NCBI GenBank assembly: GCA_002197995.1
Contig: NGZR01000003.1
Location: 2,356,001-2,420,000 of the forward strand
DNA length: 64,000 nucleotides
Direction: 5' to 3'
Source of the DNA: Gaeumannomyces sp. JS-464
Taxonomy: Eukaryota; Ascomycota; Sordariomycetes; Magnaporthales; Magnaporthaceae
Shown: positions 33,901 to 54,451 of the stretch, piece by piece
Layout of the letters: each line of letters opens with the position of its first letter
Position numbering within the stretch: position 1 is the first letter of the stretch
Notes under the pieces: generated by a model
The model's database searches: none
Told to the model about the DNA's origin: nothing
What the model saw: the letters and a program-made list of their open reading frames with translations, nothing else
Position numbers and translations under genes: made by a program

Positions 33901-35511
33901 CTATTCAATATTCCTGGCCGCAATCACGATCCTGTTGAGCTTGTGGTCGCCCAAAGCCGCGAGCCTGCCCCCGACGATGGGGCCGAGGAAGTCGACGAGC
34001 TCCGACTCCTCCAGGGACGCCGTCATGCCGCCGTTGACGCCGTTGGGCATGGCCGGGTCGTGGTCGCCCAGCGCGAGCGTGTTCTTGACGATGGCGCCCA
34101 CGAGCGCCTCGAACTCGATGTTGGCGCTCCCGCCCACGGCAGTGCGCTCCTGCAGCGGCTGCAGCACGGCGGCGTCAAAGCTCTTGAGGTTGGGCAGGAC
34201 GAGCACCCTGAACGCCTCGGGCCCGCCAGCGGCGGCGAGGCCGTTGAGGGCGCCGTACAGCACGGCGGGGGGTTTGGTGGGGTCGAGGAAGTACTTGAGG
34301 CACGTGCGCGTGAGCTTGGAACGCAGGTGCTTGTTGGCGCGCGTGTATTTGGTGGCGATGCGGCCCAGCAGGCTAGCGGCGAACTCGCGCAGCAGGAACT
34401 GGTCGTAGATCGGGTCCGCCGGCGGAGCCGCAGGGGCCGCGACGGCGCCGTCGACGTCCATGCCGGTGCCATTGCCGTTGCCGTTGCTACCACTGCTAGC
34501 ATTAGCAGCAGCAGCGCCGCCACCAATCTTGCGACTCATGAGCGCGGTCAGCACGGGCGCCGACAGCGGGCCTGCATAGGGGTCCAGGAACAGGTGCGGG
34601 TTGTCGACGAGGGCGGCGGTGAGTTCCATCATCATGCGCAGGGTGAAGGTGTCGTCTAGGCGGTGAGTGACCTGGTTGGCGATGAAGTTCGCAAAGTAGG
34701 GCACGAGCTGGTGCAAGCCCGGGTCGGTGCGGACAGACTCGAGGGCGGCTTCACGCAGGCGCGCTGTCTCCTCGTCCGGGCTGTCGTCCAGGACGGCGGC
34801 CTGGATCTTGTCGAAATAGAGCACCAGCTCCTTGCTTATTATCTGCTTCACGGCTGGGTGGAAGGCGAGGTTGTCGTTGCCGGCCAGCGCCGAGAGCGCT
34901 GGGTTGGCGCCGGGGCCCTTGGGTATCAGCTCCTGCGCGCGCGCCTCGGCGCTCGTGGGGTTCTGCGGGATGGAGGGCTGGACGCCCTCGACGGCGAGCC
35001 AGTGTGCTGTGTGATGGATGGGGACCCAGTTAGAAAGAATACGTCAACAAAGACAGTGTTCGGGCCAAGAAGACTCACCAGTGAAACTCATGTCCCTAGG
35101 CACCTTAGGCAACGGGGCATTTATCAACTTCTCAAAGTCCACCTCCTCATCGTCGATATAAAAAAGTGGCTGGCCCGGCCCCAGGCTCGCCTCGCCATAC
35201 CGCAGCGGCCTGGTCGAGTCGTAGCCGTATAGCGGCTCGACGTCGAGGACCTTGAAGGCCTGTGAGGTGTCCTGGACCGTCAGGGTCGTGCGGTTCGCGG
35301 CGCGCATGAAGCGGAGCGCCTCGACGATGACCTGGCCGATGCGGTACTCGACGTCCTGCGACAGGCAGCGCAGCGCGTCCTCGCCGATGTTGGGGATGCC
35401 GACAGACTCGGCCACGTCCTTGACATTCTCTGTGTTCCACAGCAGCTTCGGCGTCGTTTCCTCGAGCGCAGGGGCAGCGGGCCCCGCCGCCGGCCGCGCA
35501 GGTGCCGCCAT
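33901..35511 (-). CDS. TAF6: Transcription initiation factor TFIID subunit 6
   Basis: Exons on the minus strand are 35511-35079 and 35006-33901, joined as [13 protein letters not shown]; 512 residues, intact. The N-terminal histone fold (about residues 20-90) reads [17 protein letters not shown], then [19 protein letters not shown], then [14 protein letters not shown]. The C-terminal HEAT-repeat domain (about 190-480) contains [19 protein letters not shown] and [18 protein letters not shown] Gly/Asn/Ala low-complexity insert ([10 protein letters not shown]) interrupts it. TAF6 pairs with TAF9 in TFIID, and in SAGA in some fungi, and supports RNA polymerase II initiation. Confidence 0.95.
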
Positions 35512-36720
35512 TGTGAGGAAAAGCGCCTTTGGAGTGTGCCCGCCAAGGCGAGCGCGATTGGTCGTCGGAAGGCGTGCGGTCGATCGTTTGGGCTAGGAAC
35601 TCGGTCTGAGGGCGCCGCCGCTTTCTACTGTCGGCCGATGTATCGGGCAAAGAGGCGATCGTCTGTCAATGCAGGATAGGAGTTATCGATACGTGGATGC
35701 GACTTCTCTGAGCGTGCTCTGGGCTGTCGCGGGTCTGCGTTCGGAAAACGTGAAGTCCTGTCTTGGCAAGCATTTGATGCACGCAGATGTGGTAGCTTCG
35801 TCGCGCCCCGCTGGAGTCTTCCATTTGGTCGGGCGATCGCGAGCATACAGTACAGCACTGACCACTCCAAACGCTCATAAAATTGATCAGAGATGATGCT
35901 GCTATCTCAACGCCACACAGCCAATTGAAGCCAAAGAAAAGCGTACGTCTGAGGTTCCTTGTCACACTCACAAACCTCATGCTCCGAGGCACTCAGTTGC
36001 TCGGGTCAAAAAGGCCATTTGATTCTTCTAGATACCCCACAGGTAGCAATGTGGGGGAGCCTACCAGATGAAAAGCAACAGCGTGGTCATCCATCAGCCA
36101 ACACCAGTGTATGCCCATCAGCCTCCCGAAAGTCTCCGCAGAGAGGAAAAAAGCCACAACCCCAAACAAGCCAAATCTGGAAAAAGCAGAGAGAACAAAA
36201 CCGCCAAGTCTAATGCAAAGATTCAATGCCCCTAATTGTACAAGTAAATCATGCGGCCGCAGAAAAAGAACCAAAACAACCACATATAACGTGAGACCTC
36301 CGCAGATGGTAGCCCGGCTGCTATGTTGGTAGTCAGTAGAGTTGGGCGGGCATGTGTGAAATGGACTGGGTATGTATGTGAGCGGGAAGACAACTCCAAA
36401 CACAACGCTTCCAAATGGAAAGAGAAAAGACAATTATGAAGAAAACGAAGAAAAAGAAAACACAGGATCCCCAAACCGTACTCCCAGCCGCTCCCATGTG
36501 TGCATGGGGCGTTCAGAAAACGAAAAAGAACTCCAACCGGCATACTCCGCATTCCCCTGTATTATACCGGACTGGTTTTGTTTTGCTCTGGAATTGAATC
36601 CACAGCACCTCGGTGCCCTGTGGCATGTGCATACTGGCGCACAGATAGATAAGCGGATGATGCCGTTCAAAAAGTCGAACGAGGTGACGGATGGTTCGGA
36701 GCGAGCAGACGGGGCTTGGC
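35512..36720. other. Intergenic region
   Basis: This is the promoter of TAF6 and the 3' flank of the KDM5-type gene, both on the minus strand. Frames up to 146 codons show no motifs or signal peptides I trust. Confidence 0.5.
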
Positions 36721-45446
<8,726 letters not shown>

Positions 45447-46524
45447 TTATGATTTAGCTTTCCGGTGCCGTGACTTCACAAGTTTATCGACCTCCTTTGG
45501 AGCTCTGGTCCGTAAAGTGAGCTCCTTCATCATGTCATACCACTTCACCTCTCCCCGGCACCTTGGGCACGATCCCTGAACTGGAAGAACCTCGGCATCG
45601 CCTCGTGCGCCGAGAATGTGCCGGCTCCAGCAGGAGATATGCCCAACACCTTCGCACCCCTCGTTCGTGCAGATCGCCAGTAATCCTTTGCCGGCCTCCT
45701 GCGGCTTGTTGCAGACCACGCAGTTACCCTCGCGCTCAAACTCAAATACGGAGCGCCCCTTCGCCACGTAGTCCCTCAGCGGGGCATAGTCAAGAGGCAG
45801 CGCGTGGATCCCCCATGGGTTCGCTATCTCCCCTTCTTCCGCTGACCCAGCCACGGCGCCCTCCGAAGCCGTCGTCTTTGTTGTCTCCGTCGTCGTGCCT
45901 CCAGCTTCCGGTGTGGGCTCAAAATCTATCACGACTTCGAGATTCTCCCGTGCCCGTGCTACCCGAGGCGAGACACTTTTTCCATGCCTTATAGACATCG
46001 GGAGCAAAGAAATGCAGCTTCAGCGGCCACCGGGCAAAGCTGGGCACTCGGAGTAGTAGGTGCACATTTGAAATGATGGAAGTGAGGCTAGCCGACGGTC
46101 TCTTCGGTATACCGTTCCGCTTCCTTCCCTTAGACTTGCTTATACGCTGGTCGGACGGAATGTGGAGGGACATGTGGGGGTTGGTGAGAGCCCATCTGAG
46201 AGCATGACTTAAATGTGAGCAACCGTGTGGTCGAGCGATTTCGGAGGGGCTTTTAGAGGAACGGGCGATAACCTACTCGAACTTGAGTGCCGCAACCATG
46301 CTAGGAAACCCAGAAACAAGCCCGACCATCTCCCAAGGCCTAAGTGTAGCCCGCGATGTCCGGACGGCGCCGCCCCGCGCATCGCCGTTGTGCTGCTTGA
46401 GACGCCGTGGAGGGTTCGGAGTTGAGCCTATGTATAACGATGCATGGCGGACGGTCGATCGAAGGATATAAACCGTGTACAGGGCAGGTATGGGCTTCAT
46501 GCTGGTGGCCATGTCGTCAGTCAC
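45447..46524 (-). CDS. SLX1: Structure-specific endonuclease subunit SLX1
   Basis: Exons on the minus strand are 46524-46277 and 46195-45447, with a GTAGGT..TCAG intron joining LKFE|WALTNPH. The GIY-YIG nuclease domain (about residues 14-95) shows [29 protein letters not shown] and the acidic residue in ALKFEW. The C-terminal RING-like SLX1 zinc finger has CVVC, CTNEGC, HISCW and CPRC. With SLX4 it cuts branched DNA such as Holliday junctions and stalled forks. One frame break lies in the T5/A5 run at 45977-45981; removing one base gives 996 bases, 331 residues. The start could also be the second in-frame ATG, four codons later. Confidence 0.93.
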
Positions 46525-47309
46525 CGAGGGAGCATTTTAGCTCTCGATATCTCGTCCGGATGGGCTATGGCGGAACGTGACCAAGACACGCATATAACGG
46601 CGCGGCCGGAAGAGCGAGCATTGGTGGCACAAGATGTTTGCCTTGCCGAATCTCTGCGTGGGTTTGCGGGGTGTTCTCGAAGGTGTCGCCAGGCTTCCAA
46701 ATGCTCTGTTGTTAACGCGCCCGTGGCATGGAGGTTTAAGTGGGACCATTGTTAGGGGTGACCAGATCGTCCATGCCGACAATCCCTGACACCCAAGAGC
46801 GAAGCACGTGCGGCGATTTATCCTTCCGCGCCCCACTGTCGGAAAAAGGCGCTGGTCACTGGTGGGTCATCCCAAATCCAACGACCTGAGGCAACAAGGG
46901 TTGGCTGATGATTCAATTCAGCTGCTCCATTTGCGAAGAGATCTTGACGAGTTCATTTCAATTCATGGTCCCAACTCCTGACGTCTTTGTCCATCCAGAC
47001 CCGAAAATTACCTGGTATCAGGCTTTATCATTACGACTAGCATTAACCAAAATCGCGCAACCTATTTCAGGCTCGCGAGCCGAAAGAACTCAGATGTGGA
47101 GCCTGCGAGCCCGTCACTTAGCCAGGTGGAAGCGCCGGCGGGTCGAATCACTTCACACCTCAGGTGCGAGCCTCAGGCGAGCCACCAGCCCGCGACAGCG
47201 TTCAACGCAATAACACCAATCAGAGAGATACTGGGGGCTTTCCGCTCAGCTGCATTGGGATTGGATCCGCCTACCGTTGGTGTGGTGTTTGGACCTCGAG
47301 TTCCAGACC
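46525..47309. other. Intergenic region
   Basis: This is the promoter of SLX1 and the 3' flank of the AA11-type gene, both on the minus strand. Nothing else is recognisable. Confidence 0.5.
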
Positions 47310-48191
47310 CTAGGGCGCCGGATTTCGGCACGTCAGCAGCTGAACCAGGAAATTACGAGCCAGCATCTGGAGAGCCGTGCAGGGACTACTCAGACCCGTC
47401 CTGGTCACAGGGCTTGGAAGCAACGCCCGATGACGGCGCCGCAGCAGAGGCTTCTTTTGGAGGCTTACCTGGGAGGTGCAGGCTCTGCTCGCTGGCGAAG
47501 CTTCCCTTTTGGTGACGGTGCAGTTACCAACCGGGTGGGCAAACTTGTCTCCCGTCTTGTCCACATTGGGGCCCGGATCTGGGATCACGGGGTCGCTGTC
47601 CTCGACTGTCGAACACCCGTTGTTGAGGTTTGCCACGAACGGAGCCGGCCGATCCTTGAACGCGACCTTTTCTCCACAGGCGCCACCGCTGGTGACCTCG
47701 ACCGACGCGCAGTTCATGTAGAACTCTCGGAAGCCGATGCGATTAAGCCAGGTCCAGGCAAACACCGCCTGACCCGATGGCGCGTCCGGGGGTATTCGGA
47801 ACTTGAAGGGCCCAGGTCCGGGGCAAGCTCCCATCCAGGTGTGGATGACGTTGAAGGTTTTGCCGCCATCGTAGGACAGTGACCCTTGGCAGCTGCCGCC
47901 GCCGTGAGGAGCGCTTCCGTTGATGATCAGCTCGTACGTGCTCCCCGCCTGCCATTTGGCCACGCTGGCGCCCGATGCTGTCCCAAGGAGCTTGTGGTGA
48001 CCCCTGCACGGGAAGTCGGTGCCGTTCGCGTTCGGGTCAAGCGGGGAGGATAGGGCGTAGTCCCTGTCGTTTAACTGTGTGTTCGGGTTGTCGGCGCCGC
48101 CCAGTGGTAGTGGCTTTTCCATGTACATGTGCGCCTGGGTGGTGCCAGTGAAGGCCGCGACGGCCCATAGGCAAAAGATAGTGGCCTGCAT
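47310..48191 (-). CDS. AA11-type lytic polysaccharide monooxygenase (secreted)
   Basis: The signal peptide (MQATIFCLWAVAAFTGTTQA) is followed at once by His, which would be the N-terminal copper-binding histidine after cleavage (HMYMEK). Other family features are SPLDPNANGTDFPCRG, APHGGGSCQGSLS with the second copper histidine, FAWTWLNRIGFREFYMNCA with the axial tyrosine, and PFVANLNNGC. These match AA11, a chitin-active copper oxidase family. The catalytic domain ends near residue 220. The tail is uncertain: a GTAAGC donor at 47468 and a TTCAG acceptor at 47341 would remove 129 bases in frame, giving 250 instead of 293 residues. The unspliced tail is Arg-rich and unlike a secreted domain, so the spliced form is plausible. 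Confidence 0.82.
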   Translation of the reverse strand: MQATIFCLWAVAAFTGTTQAHMYMEKPLPLGGADNPNTQLNDRDYALSSPLDPNANGTDFPCRGHHKLLGTASGASVAKWQAGSTYELIINGSAPHGGGSCQGSLSYDGGKTFNVIHTWMGACPGPGPFKFRIPPDAPSGQAVFAWTWLNRIGFREFYMNCASVEVTSGGACGEKVAFKDRPAPFVANLNNGCSTVEDSDPVIPDPGPNVDKTGDKFAHPVGNCTVTKREASPASRACTSQVSLQKKPLLRRRHRALLPSPVTRTGLSSPCTALQMLARNFLVQLLTCRNPAP

Positions 48192-48947
48192 AGTTGCCCT
48201 TGTCGATGAAGCTGCCGTGAGGAGTGCATTTTATGGGCTTGGCATTCGGTGTGCGAGGCAAGGCCTCTTGTAGAAAAGCCATCGCTGATGCGGTCGGTGA
48301 TCGCGCCTCAGCCGCACAGCTGCGCCCGATCCTCCGGTGCGCACAATCGCAGTTAGGACGGGACGGGGCGGCGCCCACGGGCAAGCCCCAAAAACCGCCC
48401 CGCCGTCGCTTCGCCAATCGGTGGAAGCCAGCGCACAGCGCCCCTTCCCTATCAAGCCCGCCCTCTATCTCCCATTTCCACGTCACCGCTTATGGTTTAC
48501 GGTCTTGCAGATCCTGCCCTGCCCGTGCTGACGGCTGCAAAATTCTCCCAGCCTACCCTACGGACTCGGTTAGCTGCTGACTGGGCGCTGTCTGCCTAGC
48601 ACAGGGGCCAGATTGTGAGCTTGTATTGGGGGGCTCTTGGTCTCCATGTCAGCACGCAGTTTTATGTCCACAAGCAGCAGTGGACCGTCGCATGCATGGT
48701 CGCAAGAGTGTCGGTCCGCACGTGGCGAGTATAGTGCGCCTTGGAGCATGGGAGCCTGGGGATTCTAGGCCTGGGTCCAAAAACGCAGGGTCTTTTTCGG
48801 GGAAAACCACTTGAACACAGTACGCATTCATCTTCCTCTGGAGTTGGATGGCCTCCAGCCGCTGGAAGTGCGCGAGTTTACTGCCTCCAAGACTCTGCTG
48901 AGCGAGGGACGCTATATCAGAAAGCTGTATGATAAAGAAAAGAAAAG

Positions 48948-48950
<3 letters not shown>

Positions 48951-48980
<30 letters not shown>
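48951..48980. repeat. (AT)15 microsatellite
   Basis: Fifteen AT units directly after an AAAGAAAAGAAAAGAAA stretch, at the left border of the AT-rich island. Confidence 0.9.
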
Positions 48981-48985
<5 letters not shown>

Positions 48986-49128
48986 CAATGTATGCTCCAC
49001 TGCCTGCTGAAGTAATACGCGATTTGGGAAGTCCGAGTGTGAGATTCCACGGCAGTTAGTATTGTCAAAGAATCGAAGATATTGAGCTTACAGATCCGGT
49101 CCGAGACTTTATCTTCGGAAGATCCCAT

Positions 49129-49218
49129 GAGAAAAAAAGTGAAAAGGAGGGGGGAAAGAAAAAAAAATAAAAGGAAAGAGAAAATGAAAGGAGAAAGGGA
49201 ATGAAGGAAAAGAGAGGA
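49129..49218 (+). repeat. Purine-rich low-complexity tract
   Basis: About 90 bases are almost only A and G, with GGAGGGGGG and long A runs. Mirror-like purine tracts can form triplex DNA; here this is only a composition note. Confidence 0.75.
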
Positions 49219-50759
49219 ATATAAGCAAAGGAAATTAAAAGTGATACTAATAATATAGTTCTATAGGTCCCCGGCATAAAACGTGTGCTTCGGTGACAAC
49301 CTGAATAATAAGCTGCGTTATTCCCAGCCTTCCTTCTCCTTATGGACATTCTCATTAAGGCTTGGACGCTTCTGGTTATTAGCCAGCTTAAGAAGCAGGC
49401 AGCCGATTTGTAACAACAGATATTTTTACCCTTTTCACAAGTAGAAAACAGCAGCCCAACCAGCTTCCCGTAAAACTCGCTACCGAGATTGCTGGCGAGG
49501 AACCAATCAGCACAGATTTGAGTGGCTGACACTGGTTGCATTTGCGCTCTGATATTGTGAGTTGCCCCGGTATCCTGCTTCTCTAAACATGCGAATATGG
49601 TGGTTTTTATCTGACAGTTTGTATAGGTCTAGTCGCGAGGGGCAAGCTTATCAAGAGAATAATCTTTGCGCTGGTCTATGTTTTATTGCCTTCCCCATAA
49701 GTTTGGGCATCAATCACGTTGGAAACATCAGCAGCGTGCCGTGTCTCTGATATACCAGGGCCACCGGAATTGTGGTTCTGTTCAGCCATACTGCCCTGAT
49801 ATAGAGATACCATCCGTATCCAGCAGCCGTGGGTTCAACTAGCTCGAACGCACGAGTCTGGGAGATTGCATTCAGTCAGACGGCACCGAGGCATTCTGCC
49901 TGTCATTCAGATCGGAAGCACTCTTGTGATCACGGATAAGCTGACAAGAGGAAAGTATTCTGTCTCACTTCCAAGACTCTCCATGCAGGAATTAAAGCCT
50001 ATTATGACACCGTGTTAAAAATGCGCCTCGTGGTACCCGTAATATTCGACATGATGGCTATACAGGGTTGGCTAATCGGGATGGGAGTCGAAATTTCTAT
50101 GTATTAATGGGAAGCTTGTTTACGGGTTCATTTCCAAGTACGCGATATCGTGTGGATGAACCAGAAGAGTGGCTGGCGCGGACCCTAACCCTCCAGCAAC
50201 TTGACCATGGTTCGACAAGCGCGCCGGCGTCAGACCATTGATCCGCAAAGGGTCTCAGCATGGAGGCACGTGGGGTAACTGTATATACTCGGGGTATTTA
50301 CAGTTATGGGCCTGTAATCCGTCTCAGAAGCCTGTTGATTGAACAGCCGCGCACCTCGGAGCCTCCGAGCCGACTGCTGCTATGCCACAGACCGCAGCGT
50401 GCAATGCGCCACAAGAGTGGCGTTTCCCGACAAAGCTCAAATGGATATAAGTAACCGAGGTTTATCCGCCGATCGCCTCCTGCCGCGACGAGTGGGTCCG
50501 CGCGCCAACACGGCCTTCCTGCACACCACGGAGGAGGTTCTGGATGCGGCGGCTAGGGCTGCCGAGGAAGCCGACTCCGAGTACAAGCAGCTTTCCGAGA
50601 AGCAGGACCGCGGAATTGACCCTGCGGAGACAGCCGACCGACTCCCAGGAAGCCTACTCGGAACCAGCGGGAAAACAAGCAGCAGAAGTAGCAGCCGCTC
50701 GTGTCATCTCGTCGGATCCTGTGCCGGCTGCTGCCGCTGCCGCCGCCTCCACCGCCGAC

Positions 50760-52257
50760 ATGGCCTCGGTTGCGGCGTCGTCGTCGGTCGCGGGCGGCCT
50801 GGCGGCTCGCGTCCCCGAGCCCAAGAGCCAGAAGCTCAAGAAGAAGAAAATCCTGCTCATGGGCAAGAGCGGGTCGGGCAAATCTAGCATGCGGTCAATC
50901 ATATTCAGCAATTACCTGGCCAAGGACACGCGGAGACTGTGAGTTTGTTGCCGGCGCGCAGCGCCGCCTATCTCAACTCAGGCCGCTGGAGAGGGCGAGA
51001 TCAATTTTTATCCTACGATTGCGCCTTGTTTCCCCGAGAATCGGCTGTTCCCTCATCCAACTGCCAACCGAAGTGCTGTATTCCGTCGGGTGTGATGTGT
51101 TTTCATTCGTTTGATCGCTCAATCCTTGCTGCTTCCGTCACGGTTCCTCTCATCCGCCATCCCTGAGATGGACAAACCTGTTGAACCAACCTCTCCCATC
51201 CTTGCAACCATGAGCCACTCCGTGGCAACCCTTTTAGCTTTATTCCCGACCGCCCATGCTAACCAAGCTTCAGCGGCGCTACTATTGATATCGACCTGTC
51301 TCACGTCAAGTTCCTGGGCAACCTGCAACTGAACCTCTGGGACTGCGGCGGGCAGGAGGCATTTATGGAGAACTACCTGTCGCAGCAGCGCCAGCACGTC
51401 TTCAACCACGTCGGCGTCATGATTTATGTCTTCGATATTGAGTCGCGCGATGTCGACCGCGACATGGCCACCTACGTCACCATCCTCTCGGGCCTGATGC
51501 AGTACTCGCCCTCGGCCAAGATCTTTGTCCTCATACACAAGATGGACCTGATCCCCAACCAGACCAAAGAGGCTGTATTCGTCGAGCGCGTCGCCCTCAT
51601 CCGCCAGCGCACTGCAGAGTATATCGCCAGCGCGGGCGTCGTCCTGCCCCAGCCCCACCACCCAGGCGGTTCTGGAGGGCTCGACCTGACGCCATTTGCA
51701 ACCAGCATCTGGGACCAGTCGCTCTACAAGGCCTGGTCCGAGATCATCCACGACCTGATCCCCAGTCTCTCGCTCATCGAAGAGCACCTTGAGAAGCTGG
51801 GCCGCCTGATCCAGGCCGAGGAGATCCAGCTGTTCTCGTTCCTGGTCGTGTCCTCGTGGGTCTCTGAGATTGGGTCCATGAACCCGTTCCAGGACCGCCA
51901 GGAGCGCCTGAGCAACATCCTCAAGGCTTACAAGTCGTCCTTGTCAAAGTACACGGGCACGCCGCGCAACTCGGAGCAGTTCAAGGACTTTGAGCTCAAG
52001 GTCGGCACCCGCTTCAGCCTCTTCATCACAAAATTCACCACAAACACCTACATCCTCTGCTGCCTCCCGCCGGGCGAGGCCCTCTACAACTCGGCGAAGA
52101 TGAACGTTAAGATCGCCGCCCGCCTCTTCGAGGGCCTTGACAATCCCGCTGCCGCTCCGCAGCTACTCCCAAGGCTTCCATTACCGCCGCTCCCGGGTCC
52201 GGCGCCGGTGGTCACACCGAGTCTTCGGCTGCGGGTGCTGTCGGGGCCGAAGCTTAG
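50760..52257 (+). CDS. GTR1: Rag-type GTPase Gtr1 (TORC1 regulator)
   Basis: Exon 1 is 50760-50938 and exon 2 is 51274-52257; the 335-base intron joins [22 protein letters not shown]. Motifs: P-loop [14 protein letters not shown]3 [14 protein letters not shown] and G4 HKMDLI. The C-terminal roadblock-like half contains [20 protein letters not shown]. Gtr1 pairs with Gtr2 on the vacuole and passes amino-acid status to TORC1. The chosen start is [10 protein letters not shown]. Upstream, from ATG 50441, a coding-like Ala/Glu-rich sequence joins in frame if one extra base near 50645 is removed, so the true protein may be longer. Near 52155-52160 a missing base is likely; it changes the end to an Ala/Gly-rich tail stopping at 52257 instead of a Pro/Arg tail ending at 52291. 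Confidence 0.92.
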
Positions 52258-53006
52258 GTGCCTTGACACCAAATTTGCTCAGGTCGGATGACGCGCATTC
52301 ATATGGATTCATTGTTCTAATTGCTGATGGAGGAAAAAAGACAGGCCTTCAAAACAATGTAGAACTTTTACGGACTTAGGGATTTTCTGATACCCACTTG
52401 CTTAGCTTAAGATGGACGTACATGTCGTATTTTGTACGTGGCTGCGGTTCTGGCAGCCTGTGCCACTCGTTTGCAATGGAAGATTCATAGTTGCTCCTTT
52501 CTTTTGATGCCTTTCCTATCCTTCTCTAGGCTGAGTGACTTCGCCTCTGTGAACGAAGGGAGTAAAGCAGGTTGTCATCACGGTAGAGTCAGGACGGAAT
52601 TGGTAACTCTTGGTGGCTGAAGACAGGTAACAGTTACATATCGCGTACGAAAAAAATGTTCTACCGACCATTCTTCTAGCACCTCCGGACATGCAGTCGA
52701 CGCTGCATGTCTAGCCGACAGCATAGGATTTTTCACAAAAAACCACCGTCTATGTATCGTCCTTTTGTTTGTTTTGAGCAGTAAGTCATAAGAAAGCTCT
52801 AATTCCTGGATGACGTGGGAACCTGAAGCGCAAAACGCCTCGATACCTGCTGACCCTGCCCAGCAGGCGTCATTGGATGAACGGGTAAACCAGCAGATAG
52901 AGCGTCGGCTTGGAACAGTGTGCTGTATCTCTGTAAGGTATCATTGGTGTTTGGGGAGTAGAAGCGGATGTTTGAAGCCCAGCGACCCGAAAGTCACCTA
53001 TGCCCT
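52258..53006. other. Intergenic region between convergent GTR1 and SHP1
   Basis: Shared 3' flank of GTR1 and SHP1. Frames are short and without motifs. Confidence 0.55.
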
Positions 53007-54451
53007 TTAGACCCACTTCACAACGGCCGTGCCGCCCCTCTTGAACTCGTCCATCTCACCCAGGACCGTGCTGCGGTCAATGTGCTCCTTGTTAGGGAAG
53101 GTGGTGGCCAACACCCAGTTACGAGATAGAGTGTCTGGGCTTGATTGCTGCACAAACCCATAGATGTCGCCGATGGTCTGGGTAGTGTTGAAACGAGCGG
53201 GGAGTCTCGTGCCGTTGGGAAGCTGTATGCGTATGGTCACGATAGGCTGAGATTCGTCCACACCAGTCGGTGTGGAAGCAGCCTCGGCAGCCGCAGTGCT
53301 GGAGGCTGGCGTCTGGGAAGTAGGCGCGATTGTCGACTCCATAGACGGAGAGCCGTCTCCTGGAACGGGGCTTCCGAGTCGTCGACCCTTGGCAGCGAAT
53401 GGGTGAACCAGACGCCACTTTTCGTTGTTATGCGGCGCAAGGCGCACCTCGCTCAACTCATGGGGCTTGAGACCCAGAATCCGCCTCAGTTCCTCCGGGA
53501 TTACCGCACCATCTTCAGTGTATGCGTCCGCAGAGTTGGTGAGGAAGTCTAAGATCTGGCGGTTCATGTCGTTTTCGCTACTGTGCAGAGGTCCGTCATC
53601 GAGACTGAACCCGTTCGACCACAAGTGAATCGTATGTTGGACGGGTGGCTGGTCGGGGAGGTACTGGCCGACACGTTGAATCGGGTTGCCATGGGTGCTG
53701 GGAACCGAACGAGACGGGACGCCTTCGCCACCCAAAGTTTGGCAGAGCCGCTGAAGTAGCTGGATTGCGAGGGTCCAGCCGCGCCCGAGCGTTCTCGCTG
53801 TGCAGCAGCGCTATAGATTGGGTGTGAGGATGAGTGCGAGGTAAAAACGAAGTATGGGGGCGGGAGTCAATGCATTGGCTGCAACTGTGGGAGACGGGCA
53901 CATACCGTTGGGCGTTTTTCACCAGCTGATCGGCGGCACGGTTCCAGGCGTCACGGTCCTGCACCGCCAGTCCCGATTTCTCTCCACCAGCAAAGAGATC
54001 TCCCCGAGCCCCTTTATGGTCGGCATCGTCTTCATCCTCGTCCTTGTTTGCCAGATCCCCCAGGGTTCTCACCCCGCTCTTGTTGCCTCGCGCCTGGCGA
54101 GAGGGTTGCGAGGGCTGACTGCTGCTCCCTACGGATGGTGGCGGGAGGTCGACCGCGGAGCTAGATGCAGTGACATGCCCGTCATCGGCGATATCATTGC
54201 CTTTAGTCGAAACATCAATGTAGGCATCGATAGCCTCGTTCACTCTCCACCTAAAATCGTTTAGGTATTTCCTGGCCTACGCAGCTAGTTGTTAGCAACC
54301 ATAGGGAGGGCGGGCCCAGCCGAGTCGTCATTTCTATCCTCTCGTGACTATACCGTCTCTTCTGTCTGTTCGGTGACGGTGACGAAGCGATCGATCGCCT
54401 CTTGAGAATTGACGGGGGGGCCGCCTCTTGAGGATCGGCCTGGGGGTCCAT
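53007..54451 (-). CDS. SHP1: Cdc48 cofactor Shp1 / p47 (UBA-SEP-UBX protein)
   Basis: Exons on the minus strand are 54451-54354, 54276-53906 and 53810-53007. The UBA-like start reads EAIDRFVTVTEQTEE|TARKYLNDFRWRVNEAID. A middle segment has SGVRTLGDLANKDEDEDD. The SEP domain contains HTIHLWSNGFSLDDGPL. The UBX domain at the C-terminus contains VTIRIQLPNGTRLPARF and TTFPNKEHIDRSTVLGEM. Shp1 links ubiquitinated proteins and membranes to the AAA ATPase Cdc48, acting in degradation, membrane fusion and autophagy. Two bases are missing: one in the G7/C7 run at 54414-54420 and one at 53741 (GSA|QTLGGEG). With both, 1,275 bases encode 424 residues. Confidence 0.93.

Larger units (their letters stand above)
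48192..50440. other. AT-rich island between the AA11 gene and GTR1
   Basis: From about 48900 to 50150 base composition drops sharply towards A/T compared with the rest of the window. It includes (AT)15 and a long purine tract. Open frames are short. It may be a decayed transposon or a region altered by RIP, but no transposase, reverse transcriptase or terminal repeat is visible. The left part (48192-48600) is the AA11 promoter. Confidence 0.5.
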
